Shown here in pieces: positions 11,249 to 24,319 of a stretch of DNA of 64,000 nt (position 1 is its first letter; every line of letters begins with the position of its first letter). Both the position numbers and the translations under genes were made by a program. This DNA is from Sporobolomyces roseus (taxonomy: Eukaryota > Basidiomycota > Microbotryomycetes > Sporidiobolales > Sporidiobolaceae): contig JADILM010000006.1 in NCBI GenBank assembly GCA_016617785.1, positions 1,612,001-1,676,000 of the forward strand, written 5' to 3'. A model generated the notes under the pieces. That model was not told the DNA's origin. It did no database searches and saw nothing but the letters and a program-made list of their open reading frames with translations.

Positions 11249-12646
11249 TTATCTCCCTTTCGTCGATTTCGGGATGAACAAGCCTTTCGGTACCCTTGGT
11301 CCAGGCGGAGCTCTCGTTGGTATTGTCACTCTAGCAGGTAGTGGGGGAGGCGAAGAATGTTGTGATCGATTAGGGAAAGAGGGTGGCTTCGCTGAAGTAT
11401 TTGGCTCGATCGACGGAGTGACGGAGACGGGAGGAGGTGGTGGAGGTGGCGGGAGAGCTCGAGAGCGCAGCGGTAATTGAGAGATAGGTCGGCTTGGAGG
11501 GAAAAGAGGGGCAGAGGAAGAGGGAGGAGGGGAAAAGGAATTCTGTCGAGAATGGGATCCAGGAGGAAGAGCACGAGGTGAATTGGCGGGAGGAAGATTT
11601 GAAGTGAGCGCAGAAGAGCGTTTCGTGGTAGTAGTGCGAGTGACAGTTTTGATGACTGGTCGAGCGGATGACGATTGAGGCAAAGCGAGTGGAGGGGGAG
11701 ATCGAGAAGAACCCGGAGTTGGAAGGTGAGACTGTCCGGCAGGTGGTCGTCTTGATGAAGGGAATGCGGTGGAAACAGAGGGAACTTTGCGTGCAGACGG
11801 TGTTTGAACAGGTTTTCGCTTCGGAGCGTAGATCGAAGTGATTTGCTTCGTATTCGATCTCGCCTTTTCCAGGAGAGACTTTGGTCGAGCTAGAAAGATT
11901 CAATGCAAGGTCAATTTCGATGCTTCTGCACAGGTGAGTTTCCAGAAGGCAAATTAACGCAAACTCACATGCGCTTCCCCAGTGACTACTGCCGCTAGTC
12001 AACTTTCTACGCTTCTCTAATCGTAGACCATCAATACTCTGAGTTTGCCGCGACTGTTTCTTCTCATCCAATTCGTGGTACTGCCCTCTTAGCCTTTTCA
12101 AAACTTGAAGCATTTTGATCTGTTTGTGGAGCAGAAGTTGTCAGTTCTTGTTTTGTTTGACCTCTGGCCATACGATCTGACTTACGTGCTTCTTCTCTTC
12201 TTCTTCAAAGTATTTCGCTTTCCAACTCCCGTCTATGCTTTGCGAATCTTCGATTCTCGCGTCTTCTACGAGTTTCCTAACCTCGACAAAGTCTTTAACG
12301 CATAACTCTTTCCAGATGTCTGTTCTCATGTGTTCCCGGAGTGAGTACAAGAGCATCAGGCTCGAAGGAAAGGCAGAGAAAGTGCTCACGATCTGTTGCA
12401 TTGCAGAGGTGAGGCGAGTTTTCTTCGAGTGTAGTAAGCTGAGCGGCTGTAGATAGCTTCAATAGGTTCGCAATGACTTCGTAAGGGCAATCTCCGACAT
12501 CCTTGACGTCTTTTATGAGGGGAGAATCGGGTTCATCAATTGATGTGATTCGAGAGGAGAGTACTCGACGTACAATGCCAATTTGGTCGTAAGATCTGTT
12601 CACTGATCAGTCTGAGTGTAGGTATAGGTGTCGGCAAGTCGTTCAT
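11249..12646 (-). CDS. ELA1: Elongin A (RNA polymerase II elongation factor SIII subunit A)
   Basis: Elongin A works in the nucleus with elongin C, and in fungi also in a cullin ligase that ubiquitinates stalled RNA polymerase II. Exons: 12646-12574, 12509-12390, 12319-12186, 12119-11969, 11889-11249; 372 residues. Residues about 25-100 carry the elongin A signature DVGDCPYEVIANLLKLSTAA, then NSPHLCNATDHIWKELCVKDF. A later segment KSLLEKARSNTKQITSIYAP is also typical. The tail, about 190 residues, is rich in P, S and R with a polyproline run near residue 330 and ends PKGLFIPKSTKGR. The first intron (64 bases, donor GTACGT) is needed because the frame carrying the signature has no in-frame ATG; joining at 12574/12509 gives a normal N-terminus. 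The gene lies 96 bases from the divergent IRC21-type gene. Confidence 0.9.
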
Positions 12647-12742
12647 GGCATCTAGTGAGGTTGGTAAAGGAAGAGAGGATTCAACGTTGAATCATTCCCT
12701 TTCTCGATTCTCCCCTTCTCCCATTCACTCTAGTTTCACGCT
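12647..12742. promoter_or_regulatory. Shared divergent promoter, elongin A / IRC21-type gene
   Basis: Only 96 bases separate the two start codons, which point away from each other. The interval has pyrimidine-rich leader sequence toward 12742 and no obvious TATA box. Shared control is inferred from spacing alone. Confidence 0.55.
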
Positions 12743-13600
12743 ATGTTCTCGAGTATCACAGTAGGCTACCTCTTACACGCTCACTCGCACTGAACTGATA
12801 GATCATTCCCGCAGAACTACTTTTCCCCTTCTTCATCAATCGCTGAACCCTCGACCACTTCAGTTCAATTCCCATCTGCCAACTCACAGCAACGTGCTAA
12901 ACTAGCCAACTCGAACCCGATTCCTTCCTTCGAAGTCGAAGAGCCTCAAGAAGAGCAAGAGGAAGAGGAAGAAACTCCAGAGATTCCTACTTTCTCTATT
13001 ACACCCGCACCTCCTACCGCCAGTTCCCTAGCACCCCCAACAACGACAACTAAAGTGTTGAAAGCGCCGAAAGGGAGAGTTCGAGTTGAAAAGGGGTTTT
13101 CGCAATTAGACTGGGCCAGGATAAATCGTTCAGGAGAGGTAGACTTGCGTGTGAGTAGCTCTCGAATAATGAGTGAGGAAGATCATATTGACTCCCACGA
13201 CGTGAACAGGGTGGAGTGACGGAACTGAGACGGATATCAGTAAGCGAAATGGCTCAGCACAAGACGAAAGAAGACTGCTGGCAAGCTTACAACGGGAAAG
13301 TGTATAACGTTGGACCATTCCTCAAGTTTCATCCAGGTGGAGGGGGTGAAATGATGAGAGGAGCAGGCAAAGATGGTGCGTTTTGCGGAAGAATTGTCGC
13401 CTCTCCTCCGAAAAACTTTATCGCTAATTACTTTCTCTGTCCTCCCTACAGCGACTCAGCTATTCAGTACAACGCTTCTCTTGAGCTCTTTGAGACCGGA
13501 AGATGCTGACCAAACGTTGACTACAGTGCTCGCTCACGCATGGGTCAACTATGAGACGTTACTCGAGAACTGCCTCGTCGGATTTCTCGTCAGAGATTAG
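12743..13600 (+). CDS. IRC21: Cytochrome b5-type heme-binding domain protein, IRC21-like
   Basis: Small protein with one C-terminal cytochrome b5 heme domain, like yeast Irc21 and the N-terminal domain of NCB5OR reductases; likely an electron carrier, with no reductase domain of its own. Exons 12743-12760, 12815-13150, 13210-13375, 13452-13466, 13527-13600; 202 residues. The first ~110 residues are low-complexity and acidic (EEPQEEQEEEEETPEI). The b5 domain spans about 125-202 with KTKEDCWQAYNGKVYNVGPF, the heme ligand motif FHPGGGGEMM (His159) and the second ligand LAHAWVNYE (His182), ending CLVGFLVRD. Exon 4 is only 15 bases; skipping it or reading through destroys the second ligand region, which supports the model. 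Family certain; the IRC21 symbol is by domain layout. Confidence 0.88.
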
Positions 13601-13854
13601 CTCTCCTGAATATTACGCATCGACCGAGGTCTGTCGAAATGCGAATGGTTGAGGCGTTGCTGAAGATATTCCTTTTCGCGTAGAGTTCTCTTTATTGTTT
13701 CTTGCTTGTTGTAATCCTTGCATGCAGTTTGTGGCCATCTCGCTTTGTGCTCGGAAAGAGAGCGACTGTGCTCTGCGATAGCCGAAAGAGAGAAGCGCGA
13801 AACCGGTTGCTCTGCAAGTTGCGATAACATTCTATCAAGATTCCCTACTCTTCC

Positions 13855-16413
13855 TCAGAGCATGACAACACCGATACCGGATCCCTTGGCTGCTGGATCA
13901 ATACCGCCTTCAATAGGTCGAGTGTGATAGTTACTGTTTGCAGGGAAGAGGGAAACAGGTTAGCTTCCTGAACCCGAGAAAAGGGGACGAGTTGTATCGG
14001 CGTACTAGAGGTAGAAATTGAGGAAGCCACTGTAAAGAGAGTACATTATCGGTAAGAGTCAGTGTCAATCGATACTGAGCGTAAACGAGTAGAGAGAAAG
14101 ACAAGAACTCACTCTCCTCGACCAAACTAGCGACATATCGGAATCAAGGGTCAGCTAGGCAGACAAAGGATCAAGGTAGCATACTCACCTTGAGGTCTTC
14201 GAGGAAGAGAGAGTTGTCTTGTAAAGTCAAGGCATTGAGAACATCGAAACCGAGCTGATTACATGGAGTAAAGCTGTCAGTTCAGTCACAATTCTCCGCC
14301 AATACTTTACGCTTACCTTCTGACTACAGATCATCGCATCTCCAACTAGTAGATTCAATCTCTTCTTAAGTTCACTCCTTTCCTCTTCTGACTCATCTTT
14401 CCAGTTGACAACTTTGGTGGCCGTACTTCCGTCTCCGAGATCAGAGGTAGAAGGAGTCGCAGAAGTAGCGTAGTAGAAGAGGTAAGCTGCATTGACTGCT
14501 TGAAGGGGTGTTGATTTGACAGCGGTTGAAGGGAGAGAGTAGAGGGAGAAAAGATCCGTGATTCGATGAGTTTCCGGGTCCTACTCGACGCTCAGGATTA
14601 GCTCGAGGCTGTATCGGTACGACGAGAGAGAGCTCACTTCGACGACATAAGTCCATACGACCTGTCCCTTTCTCTTGCCACCTTCTTCTCGACCTCTTCC
14701 TGACCATAATGCATGCTCGACTTCCTTGTTGCTCAACATCGGAGCGCAATCAAATCTCGCTAAGTAGGCCCTCAACAATCTGCTAGCCTGCTTCAAGTCC
14801 CTCTTCTCGATCTCCCTCAATCCAGGAATTGTCGTTTCGTTTGGAACTCGATAGTAAGAAGTCATCCGAGCGACGGTCGAGTTTCGGGGAACGGCAGAGA
14901 AGCCTAATTTGACGAGCTTTGAGGGATTGAGGTTGCGATGGTAGTATTGACAGCGAGTGAAGGGAGTTGGGAGGATCGTTCCAGAAGTGTAAATCGCTTG
15001 GAAGATTCCTCTCATGTGAGTGCGTCGAGTGACCTCTTGAATGAGTAAAGGCGCTAGACGTTTCGATCTCAGTTTCTTGTGGACCACGAGGAAGTTGATC
15101 TCGGTGCAACGTTTCGTACTGTTGAAGGGGCACAAAAAGAGGAGATCAATCTTGTGAGAGCTTTCGAAATTGAGCAGGGGAAAACATACACTGCGCGGAT
15201 TCGTAAGTCTACGGGTATACCGGCGATGAATCCAACTAGCTTCCCACTCGCTGCAACTCGAATACCGACGTGCCAATCTGAAACATAACCAGGAGGTTTC
15301 AAAGCCCTGTTAAGAAGAGGGAAATGAGCCGCGTTCGAACAGTTCGGAGACTGAACGATCTAAGCTTACCATTCGATAAAGTCGGCAGCATAGTCGAAAC
15401 GGAAGGAAGCGTCGGCATCTTCGACGTAGTGATGCGTCAAAAGTTCGTAAACTTCTTTCAACTGTAGTCAGCAAACGAAATGCTTGTCAGTCTTCGGAAC
15501 ACTGCTAAGGACCCATGCTGATCAAATATACTTCGTTAGGGTTGTTCAGGTCGATAGTGACCCATCTGAAGTCTTTGTGGAGATCAATCGGTTCTTGACG
15601 GATTTCCTCAGGTTTCTTGTCTGCCTCGAGTGGTCCCTCTCTGAGCTCCTCGATAGCTGTGCACAGAACGACGTCAGCGCGTGGATATAGAGAAGACGTC
15701 GATACAGACTCACCGGTTGGATCTTGAGCGACCGGCTGAGTTCTCCAGAATTTGTGCGAACTGCAAAACGAAATGGGTCGATTTCTGTTCAGAATCCGAT
15801 CAGAATAGATAGCAGAGGCTCACCCTGTATCTTTGGTACCTTTTCCCATCAAACCTTTCTTTCCCTTCAAGGTATCCTCGTCGATTTGTAGCAATTCAAT
15901 CATTTGAAGCATATTTTCCCTACTAACTTTGCCTTCCAACTCTGGTTTCTCTGAAGTAAACCTTGAAATAACCATATCCAACTGTTCATCCGTCATCTTG
16001 AGAGCTTTCCCTTTCCCCTTTGTCGGTTTCGAAGAAGAAGTCGAAGCAGTTGAATTCGATTGAGGAGAAGGAGCTGACTCTGCATTCTTCTTTGCCGAGC
16101 TGGAACCAGTGAGACGTTGTTTGAGAGCTGATAGAGGGATCTTCTTCCTTCCTGCAGGTCCTTTCATCCCTTTGCCAGGGATCAACTTACTTTTTGTCAT
16201 CGTTCCTGCTGTTGGTTCCTCCTCCTCTGATTCGGGATCACTGAATTCGGGCAAATCTCCATCTCTGTACCCTTCCCCTGGTTCCACGGGAGCTGTGTTG
16301 TCATCGTTTGGAGAGTCTTGAGGTGGAGAATCAGATGATGAGGATTGAGCGAGAGTTTCTACGAGCGCCTGCTCGAGAGTAGCTGCAGTAGAGTCCATAC
16401 TGGCATCTTGCAT
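13855..16413 (-). CDS. NMT1: Glycylpeptide N-tetradecanoyltransferase (N-myristoyltransferase)
   Basis: Transfers myristate from myristoyl-CoA to N-terminal glycine of proteins such as Arf and Rho-family partners; essential in fungi. Eleven exons: 16413-15824, 15760-15714, 15656-15532, 15461-15370, 15306-15190, 15118-14638, 14580-14317, 14254-14189, 14126-14113, 14029-14006, 13933-13855; 632 residues. The first ~200 residues are a serine/acidic/lysine-rich extension, longer than in yeast. The catalytic GNAT-like core has [30 protein letters not shown], the family signature [18 protein letters not shown] and YYHRNLNP. It ends with the C-terminal signature GSGIGVVML, whose final carboxylate is catalytic in the family. 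Exons 9 and 10 are 14 and 24 bases; they restore [18 protein letters not shown]. The upstream start could instead be Met6. Confidence 0.95.
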
Positions 16414-16509
16414 CCTTGTGAATAGTCGGCTCACGAAGTGGAAGGTTGCAGCGAGAACAGAAGGCGACCAGAGAGAGGAATCCGACTCGTTCCTTCAAAC
16501 TACTGACCG
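16414..16509. promoter_or_regulatory. Shared divergent promoter, NMT1 / STT4
   Basis: The start codons of NMT1 (minus, 16413) and STT4 (plus, 16510) are 96 bases apart. There is no room for separate promoters, so a bidirectional one is inferred. Confidence 0.55.
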
Positions 16510-19500
16510 ATGGATTCTCTAGACGGGTTCGTATTCCCTCTGAGCACTCCTTGACCCACACTGAAGCTCTTCTATATCGACAGGAACCTTCACCACCTGA
16601 TCCTCTCCTCCCTGTCCTCCAACTTATCTTCTTCGAGTTCTTCTTCCGATTCAGCTGATCTCGACCTCTTGACTGCTCCACTACTTCATTTACCTCCTTC
16701 TACTTCATCTGAATCATACACGAATGGTGCACCCTCTCCCGATGACGCTCTCGTGAGTTAACACCTTTCCTCTCTCTCTTCGGTGACCTTTGTGGGGTGC
16801 TGAACTGACCCGGTTCTCTACTAGACGAGCGACCAACTTGAAGGAATCATTGCATTCGCCGAATACGTCACTCTGTTGAAGGATGGAAGGGAGAAAGCGT
16901 CACATGCAGAAAAAGTGATCGAATTGGTCAAGAACGTGAGAGGATGGGAGATTGAAGATTCTCTGGGAGTACAAGGTGAGTACCGGATTGCTTGAGAGTG
17001 ATGATGACCTTCGAAGCTGACGAGACTCGTACGAACTTGACAGCTTTGCGAGAGGCGCCTGCGATGGACAGACTCTCCTTCGCTCTCATTCAAGCGGTAC
17101 TTGCAATTGCTGGTTCTACTCCGAACACGCCCCTTCGTACTGCAGCTCTACAGTCTGTGTTTGAACTTCAGTCGGATCTGTTGCAAGATCTGGACACGAG
17201 ACGAGACGGTGCGGAACTTCCACAAATCTTCAGAGACTTCCTTTCATTGCTGATCGATTCAAAGTACAGGCGAACGACTCATAACTCATACAGTACCTTC
17301 GCTCCTCGGAATAGCGCGAGCGTTCAAGACTCCCACAACTTCCTTCAAGTTCACCTCGAGCGATCCCAATCCTTCGTTCCCTCCTTCCTCTTCCCCTTCC
17401 TCGACCTTGACCCAATCCCTTCGAGAGGCCGTTTCCCCCGCGTTTGACAACGACAATTCTCGTGGTAGAACTGTGAAAGCTGTCCTCGAGCATTACCAAA
17501 ACAGCAACGAGGGAGGATTCTCAAGTTCGATCGGAACTTTGAGCGCTATCGAGCTGCTCGTCATTTACTGGTCCGACATCGCCGACACGAACGGCGACAC
17601 CTCCACTGTATCTTCTCTCGGCACCTCTCTTTCACCTTTACCGACTCTCCCAACTTCTCTCCACAATCTCGCTTCTCGGATTTCAGAACGGGCTTTGCAA
17701 ACTTGGGAAGAAACGGTGAATCGAGTCGAAGCGGCAGTGGAAAGGAGGAATGAGGCTGAAGTTATCGATGAGGATGAAGACGAGATGGACTCGCTCGAGG
17801 ATGAAACTTTGGGCGCTGGAGCTGTTTTAGATGCTTGTCTCGTAAGTTTGAGCCTACACTCCGTCGCAGATACGACGCGCTCATATACTTCTCATTGTAC
17901 AGCGACTTGCTACTGTCACCGCTGCCCTCCTTCCATCTCAACCTTCAGCCGAGTTGATCGCAACTCTCGAATCTCTCCTCCTACCTTCGTCTCTACCCAT
18001 CCAATCAAGCTCGGCTTCGAACTCGCTTCAGATGACGGCTCTCCATTCAGTTCGACTATTGTCTCGCTCTCCCGCTCTCTCCCCATCAAGCCCAACGAGA
18101 AGTGGAGCGGTCGATCTCGTTCGAGATTTCTTGACAAGTCCGGAACTTGGAAAGTGGACTGCGGTGCGAGCTAGGGATCCTTACTCGAGTAGGGGACAAG
18201 ATGCAGATGATGAAGGGCCAGCAGAATTAGTCAGGGAAGCAGCAGAAGCTTGGGTCGCGCTCGTGAGTCTTCGTTTCGTCCTGATGCTTCGAAAAGCTTT
18301 TGCTTATCTTCTTCATTTTGGGTAGCTGCCTGCCGATTCGCAAACTCGTATCTCGACTCTACAAACTCTACTGAATCACCTCTCCCTCCTTTCATCGTTC
18401 CATCCGATCTCAGCACCACCTTCTCCGACCGCAACTCGCGATTCCTCGCCTGCCGCTTCTCTCCATCAACAGCAAGTAACTCGAGACCGCGAGATCAACC
18501 CTTCGAGAGCTGGACAAGCAGTCAATGCAGTCCACGCAATCGGTATCTTGGCTCGACAACCCCTCTCTCACTCATCGACCTTGAGTTCGACTTCAGACTC
18601 GAACGAACCTCTTCGGCTAGCTCAATCCGCCTTGCAACGACTCGTCACCGCTCCGACTGCATCCGATTCGCTCGTGATTGCTGGACTGGGTGAACTGGCG
18701 TTGATTGCGGAGAATTTGGTACTTCAAACTGGAGAAGACAAGAAAGTCAGCAAGAAAGTCAAGGAAGAATTCAGAGAAGTTGGAAGAGTTATCGGTGCCG
18801 TAGGTCGAGGAGCGGTGCTCAACCCTTCAGGTGGCGCAGGAGCTGTGATGACGAGGAGCGGAGATGGTAGTCCTGAGGGAAGTGATGGAGGTATGGGAAA
18901 AGAAGAAGCGGTTTTCAGAGCTGTGAGTTCTATCGCTTGCTCTATATCTGTTCGGCACAACTCAGTGGATTGTAATCTTCTAGGCTGTTCGAGCTATCGA
19001 CAAGCTGAGTCAAGTCGCAGCGAAGAGAGAATCTGAACTTGGAGACGATTTCCTTGCAGAAGTTTTGACTCTGTTTGTTCACCGAGGAACAACCGATTCT
19101 GAGGGAGGTCACAAACTGAGCTCCGAACGAGTGAGTTGCCTCTCATTACACTGAATGTCTCGAACTGCTGCTGATAGTAGACACTTCTCGACAGCGATCT
19201 GCCGCTCTAGCCGGTCTCTTGCCCATCATCGCATCCTATCTCGAGCTCGCTGCGTTCTCGCCTTCCTCGACTCACTCGTCGACTCTCTCAGCCCTCTTCC
19301 GATCGTTCTGGTATATCTCCCTTCTAGCCTCACTCTTCTCTCGCCATCAAACAAGGAAGACCAAGAATAGTCTAGAAAGGATCGCTCAAAGAGCTCCTCC
19401 TCTCGTCTTGGCTGGAGGTGCAGGAGCAACTGGAGGAGGAGGTATCGGAGATGCGTGGGTTGAGATTGAAGCGCAGATCAACGGAGCCTTGAAGAACTCA

Positions 19501-22500
19501 CCTGGAGGAATGTCAGTCGAAGCGGTTCGAGGTGATCTCGCTGCAGCAATTCCTTCGCAAGCAGGTTCAGCTCGATCCGTATCACCTGCTCAAGCAGTAT
19601 TCCTCGCTACCACTCTGCACTTGGAAACTCTTCGAGCGGAATCCGGTGTCGTCTCGCCAATTTTCGAATACTTCAAGATCCCAAGTTTGGTCAAGGAAGC
19701 CGGAATGGGCGACTGCTTGAAGTCGATAGGGGAAAAGGTCAGTCTTCAGCCTCTGGACTAGGGGTGTAAGAGCAGGACTGACACTCACCCAATGAAAATA
19801 TTAGGTTCTCTCGACTTATGTTTCGAATCTCTCTCGTCTCGTTCCGACTCACGCCGTTCCCGTTGATTCGACCAACGCTTCTCTTCGAGCACTTCTCCTC
19901 CAAGCCTCCGATCCCTCGCCAGAAGTCCGTTCTATGGCGCACAACTACCTCAACGAACTCTTCTCGAGCTTCCCGAGTTTAGTTTGCGACAAGGAAATCG
20001 TCCTGGTCATGCTCGAACTGCTGACCGTTTTGAGGAGGTCCTGTCTATCCGAGTTCCTCGACGAGGTGAGCTACATGATTTTTCTCTCAATCTATTGCAA
20101 GATAGCTAACGCCTTGTTTTCTGACAACAACAGTACACTCCGACTTACACCTTTTCGACCGCTCACGTTTCCCTCACTCTCCCCGACGATTACGCCCTTC
20201 GACAACGCATTCTCCGAGAACTCCACACCAACGTCCGCACTTGGCTCAAAGCTGGTCTGACTAGAAGTCCTGAAGCGATGAGAGGTCTCCTCATGGTAAG
20301 CAAGTGAGATCTCTGCCTTGAGCTTCTTTCACTTACATTGAGTCATATGAACGTCAGCACTACATCGAGGGATCATCAGACGGACACCGAATGCCCAGCA
20401 TCATCGCCGAAGACGAGATGGGTAAATCTGTCGCACTCGATTTGGTCAGAATGCCTTCTAGCAACGGAAAGAGCGGTATGCGTCTCTTGCTTGACTTGTC
20501 ACGTGTATTCAACTGACCTGAGATCTGTGCAATTCGTAGCATCCCTTCCTGCTTGGGGTAATTGGAACGTCGATAGTTCATCTACTTTTGCAAAGACTTT
20601 CGCCGCGAAGAGCTATTTTGGAGGTGAAGCGGCGAGGAGTGGTGCGTAAAAGTCCACTTCATCCGTCCGAGATCAAAGTTCTGACCCTGTCATCGATTGA
20701 GTAGGCCACACTGGACGAAAAGACGTTCTCACTCGACTCGAAATTCTGTCGTCTCAGCTTGACCAACACAAGTTACATTACAAGCTACACGAGCTACGTG
20801 ATCTCTTCTTTGCTGCTGGAGGTCTCCTCGTCAAGAGCACCGATTCTCGACCTGATCCCGACCTGCTTCACCATCTCGTCTCCCTCCCAGTTCGAATTTA
20901 TACCGAAGCTTCGATCAACATTGCTCAAGACGTCTGGACTTGGGTCACCGATGCTAGATCCGATCTCGAAGGACGCCTCATCGCTGAAGTCGTCGAGGCA
21001 TGGTCAGCTTCTATCGAAAAGGAACACGGTCTTTTCTCGCGATCTCTCGAGTTTGTTCAAACTTTAACTCCCTTTCCTAGCCGGCGGACTAGCTGACGTA
21101 TGATGATTGTTTAGTCTCGAGAACCCTTTGAATCAAGAAACGCACTTTACGCCGACCGATAAATCTGGTTTAACGAAAGATTACCTCCTCGCAACCCGAC
21201 TCTTCGCTCCAATGATAGGAATGCTTGACTTCTTATCGAGTCGCTTCCAAGCCTTCCGCTACAGGGACTCAGATCTCGTTCTCGCTTCTATGCGTCTGGT
21301 CACTCGATGTCTCGACAAGGTTGAAACCTGGACGTGAGTCCACATTTCGTGTATTTCTCCCCTATCACTGACTGACGCTTGAGATTCATAGACGTCACTC
21401 CTTATCTCGAGAACTACGCTTCCGATTCCTAGCGTTCGGATTTTGTATCATTCAAGGCAGCGAGACTGAGAGCGGAGCAGAATACAACTTCCGCAACAAG
21501 CTTTATAACGCTGCTTTCGATTGGTTCTCCGTTCTACCGACGTACGTCTTCACACAGCTCTATCCTTGTCTACTTACTGTGCTCATCCTTCTCCCTCCTC
21601 AAAAGCTGGTCTTTCGGAACGAATCGCATTCAGCTGAAAGCGGATCTTCAAGCGGTGGAAGAGCTCGCTTCGGTCGTCGACAGCGATTTCCTCTCGTTCG
21701 TATTTGTCAGCTCTAGCTCCAACTTGAACAGTCTCTCTTCTGCTCCTCTACCGAGTACGTCTCGGAATCGTCTTTTTCTCTTTCGAAAGCAAGGCTCACC
21801 ATCTTCCACTATTACGCAGACCGTATCAGCGCGTCACGAGCCAAAGAAGACCACGCCGCTAGGAAAGAGTTGCTGAAGGTTTTGCTTGACGACGAGGCTG
21901 ACCGCCTTCGACTCTGGATCAATCCGACGCAAGATTCGAAACGTGGACCGATCATGTCTTCGCAGAGCACTTCTCCTGATGTGCGTCATTATCCCATTAT
22001 TCCGAGTATCGTAAGCTGACCCGACCCTCTCTGTAAAATAGCGTCTGGTTCAACTCGCTCGACACGCTTGGACGAAGTGGCCAAAAGTCGTCGTTCATCT
22101 TCCCGATCGCTTCAAATTCCCTCTCGTCGTCAACGAAGTCATCAGTCTTGTTCGATCAGATCCTCTCGCCGTGCAAGACACGCCGGATGCTCTCGCATAC
22201 TTCCTCGACGATAGCATTCCCTCGGAGAGTCGTTCAAAACTCAGAGTAAGCCGATATTTTCCCTTCTCTCGCTTGATTACCTTGATTGACTAGATTCCAA
22301 TGAGCAGCATCTTATCTATTGGGCTCCCGTGACAGTTCCAGATGCCTTGCGATTCCTCTTCCCCAAATACGAAGGCGATCCGATCCTCTTGCAGTACGCG
22401 CTGCGTGTCCTCGAGCATCATCCGGTCGGCATTACTTTCTTCTACATCCCTCAAGTCGTACAAGCCCTGAGAACAGACTCACTCGGTATGCTGCTTCCCC

Positions 22501-24319
22501 TTCTCGATCATTCTCCAACTTCGAAATCTGATCTTAATTCTCTGAGTAGGTTACGCTGAGCGTTTCATCTTCGAAACCTCGAAGATCTCTCAGCTCTTCT
22601 GTCACCAAATTATCTGGAACATGAAAGCGAATGCCTACCGTGGTGACGATGCTGAAGAGGTAACGTCGCTTCGGATCCTTTCATTTTGTAACCTCTAGGC
22701 TGACCAGTGTATTACAACGCTTTGCAGGAGGACCCAATGAAACCCACTCTCGACCGTGTCGTCGACATGATTGTAGACTCTCTTTCGGGAGAAGCACAAC
22801 AGTTCTACAGTCGCGAGTTCACCTTCTTTGACGAAGTCACTTCGATTTCAGCCAAACTCAAGCCTTTCATCAAGTCGAGCAAAGCCGAGAAGAAGGTAAA
22901 GCATTCACTTGCTCGAGTTCATCGGAAGCTAATTGCGAGTTTACGAGATTGCAGGCGAAAATCGATGAGGAAATGGCCAAGATCAAGGTGGATGTCGGAG
23001 TTTACCTTCCGAGTAATCCTGATGGTGTTGTCGTCGATGTCAATCGCAAATCCGGTCGACCTCTGCAGAGTCACGCCAAAGTGAGTCTCCTCTCTTCTTT
23101 CTGAACTCGGTTCTTTCTCACCCAACGTCTTTCTCCAGGCTCCATTCATGGCTACTTTCAAAGTTCGAAGGCAAAGAGACAAGCCCCAGGCGACGGATCT
23201 CGAAGCTCAAGACGAATTGATCGACATTGAAGAAACAGAAGGAACGAGTTCGACTAAGGAGGATTACGATACTTGGCAATCAGCTATCTTCAAGGTTGGA
23301 GACGACTGTCGACAAGATGTGCTCGCTTTGCAGATTATCGCTATGCACAAGAACATCTTCAACTCGTTAGGTCTCGATCTTCTCGTTACTCCTTATCGAG
23401 TCACCGCTACTGGTCCAGGTGTACGTCTCTCTCTCTCTCTCATTTACGCTGTTCTCATGTTACTCACGCATCGACTCTCTCCCTCCCCCAGTGCGGTGTC
23501 ATCGATGTCGTTCCAAATGCAACTTCTCGAGATGAAATGGGTCGAGCGAAAATCAACGATCTCCTCAGCTTCTTCACGATGAAATACGGTCCAGTCGAAT
23601 CAATCGAGTTCCAGAAGGCTCGCACAAACTTTGTTCAATCGATGGCTGCGTATTCTCTTCTGTGCTACATCATTCAGATCAAAGATCGACACAACGGAAA
23701 CATCATGATCGATGGAAGAGGTTGCATCACTCATATCGGTAGGCTTCTCTGTCTTTTCAAGATGAGATTTTCGACTGTCCTAACAAGTTGTTGTTGCAGA
23801 TTTCGGTTTCTTGTTTGATATCGGTCCTGGAGTTTGCTGTTTCTTTCGTTTCTCTGTTGTCTACGTTTCGCTGACTCGCTTCCTTCGCTATCTAGGGTAT
23901 CAAATTCGAGCCCAACTCGTTCAAGCTATCTCACGAAATGATCATCTTGATGGGAGGTCCCGAATCAGCAGGTTACCGCAACTTTGTTGATTTGACGATC
24001 AAGGCTTTCCTCTCAGCGAGGCTCTACGCGAAGCAGATTGTGCACACTACATCACAGATGCTCGCCGCAGAGTTCCCTTCGTTCAAAGGAGAGCCGACAA
24101 TGGATCGACTTTTGGAGAGGTTCCGACTCGACCTCAACGAGAAAGATGCCGCCAAATACATGATCTCTGTCATCGACAATGCTTACGAGAATAGGATGTC
24201 TATCGTATACGATTACTTCCAATTGAAAACGAATGGTATACGGTTTTCCAGCTTCTTCGGACATTCAGAATTCTTCGCTAACTCGATCCGTTCCCGCAGG
24301 TATCCCCTACGTTCGCTAA
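16510..24319 (+). CDS. STT4: Phosphatidylinositol 4-kinase type III alpha (Stt4)
   Basis: Makes PtdIns4P at the plasma membrane, feeding PtdIns(4,5)P2, the cell-wall pathway and secretion. Twenty-eight exons give 2,031 residues, within the usual 1,900-2,100. Exon bounds: 16510-16526, 16584-16752, 16825-16975, 17044-17208, 17270-17841, 17903-18262, 18326-18922, 18984-19130, 19195-19737, 19805-20065, 20134-20295, 20358-20475, 20540-20641, 20705-21050, 21115-21333, 21392-21541, 21606-21754, 21820-21980, 22042-22245, 22308-22485, 22550-22659, 22728-22895, 22955-23080, 23139-23420, 23492-23738, 23800-23831, 23896-24235, 24300-24319. The lipid-kinase core is intact: KVGDDCRQDVLALQ, PGCGVIDVVPN, the catalytic loop KDRHNGNIM (~1883-1891) and DFGF (~1903). 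A helical accessory domain precedes it. The protein ends NGIPYVR. A 17-base first exon is inferred because the next exon has no in-frame ATG. Confidence 0.95.

Noticed and set aside
11370..12113. 247-codon minus-strand open frame
   Set aside because: It covers elongin A exon 4, then runs through the intron and on in a wrong frame of exon 5; the spliced frame gives the family sequence instead.
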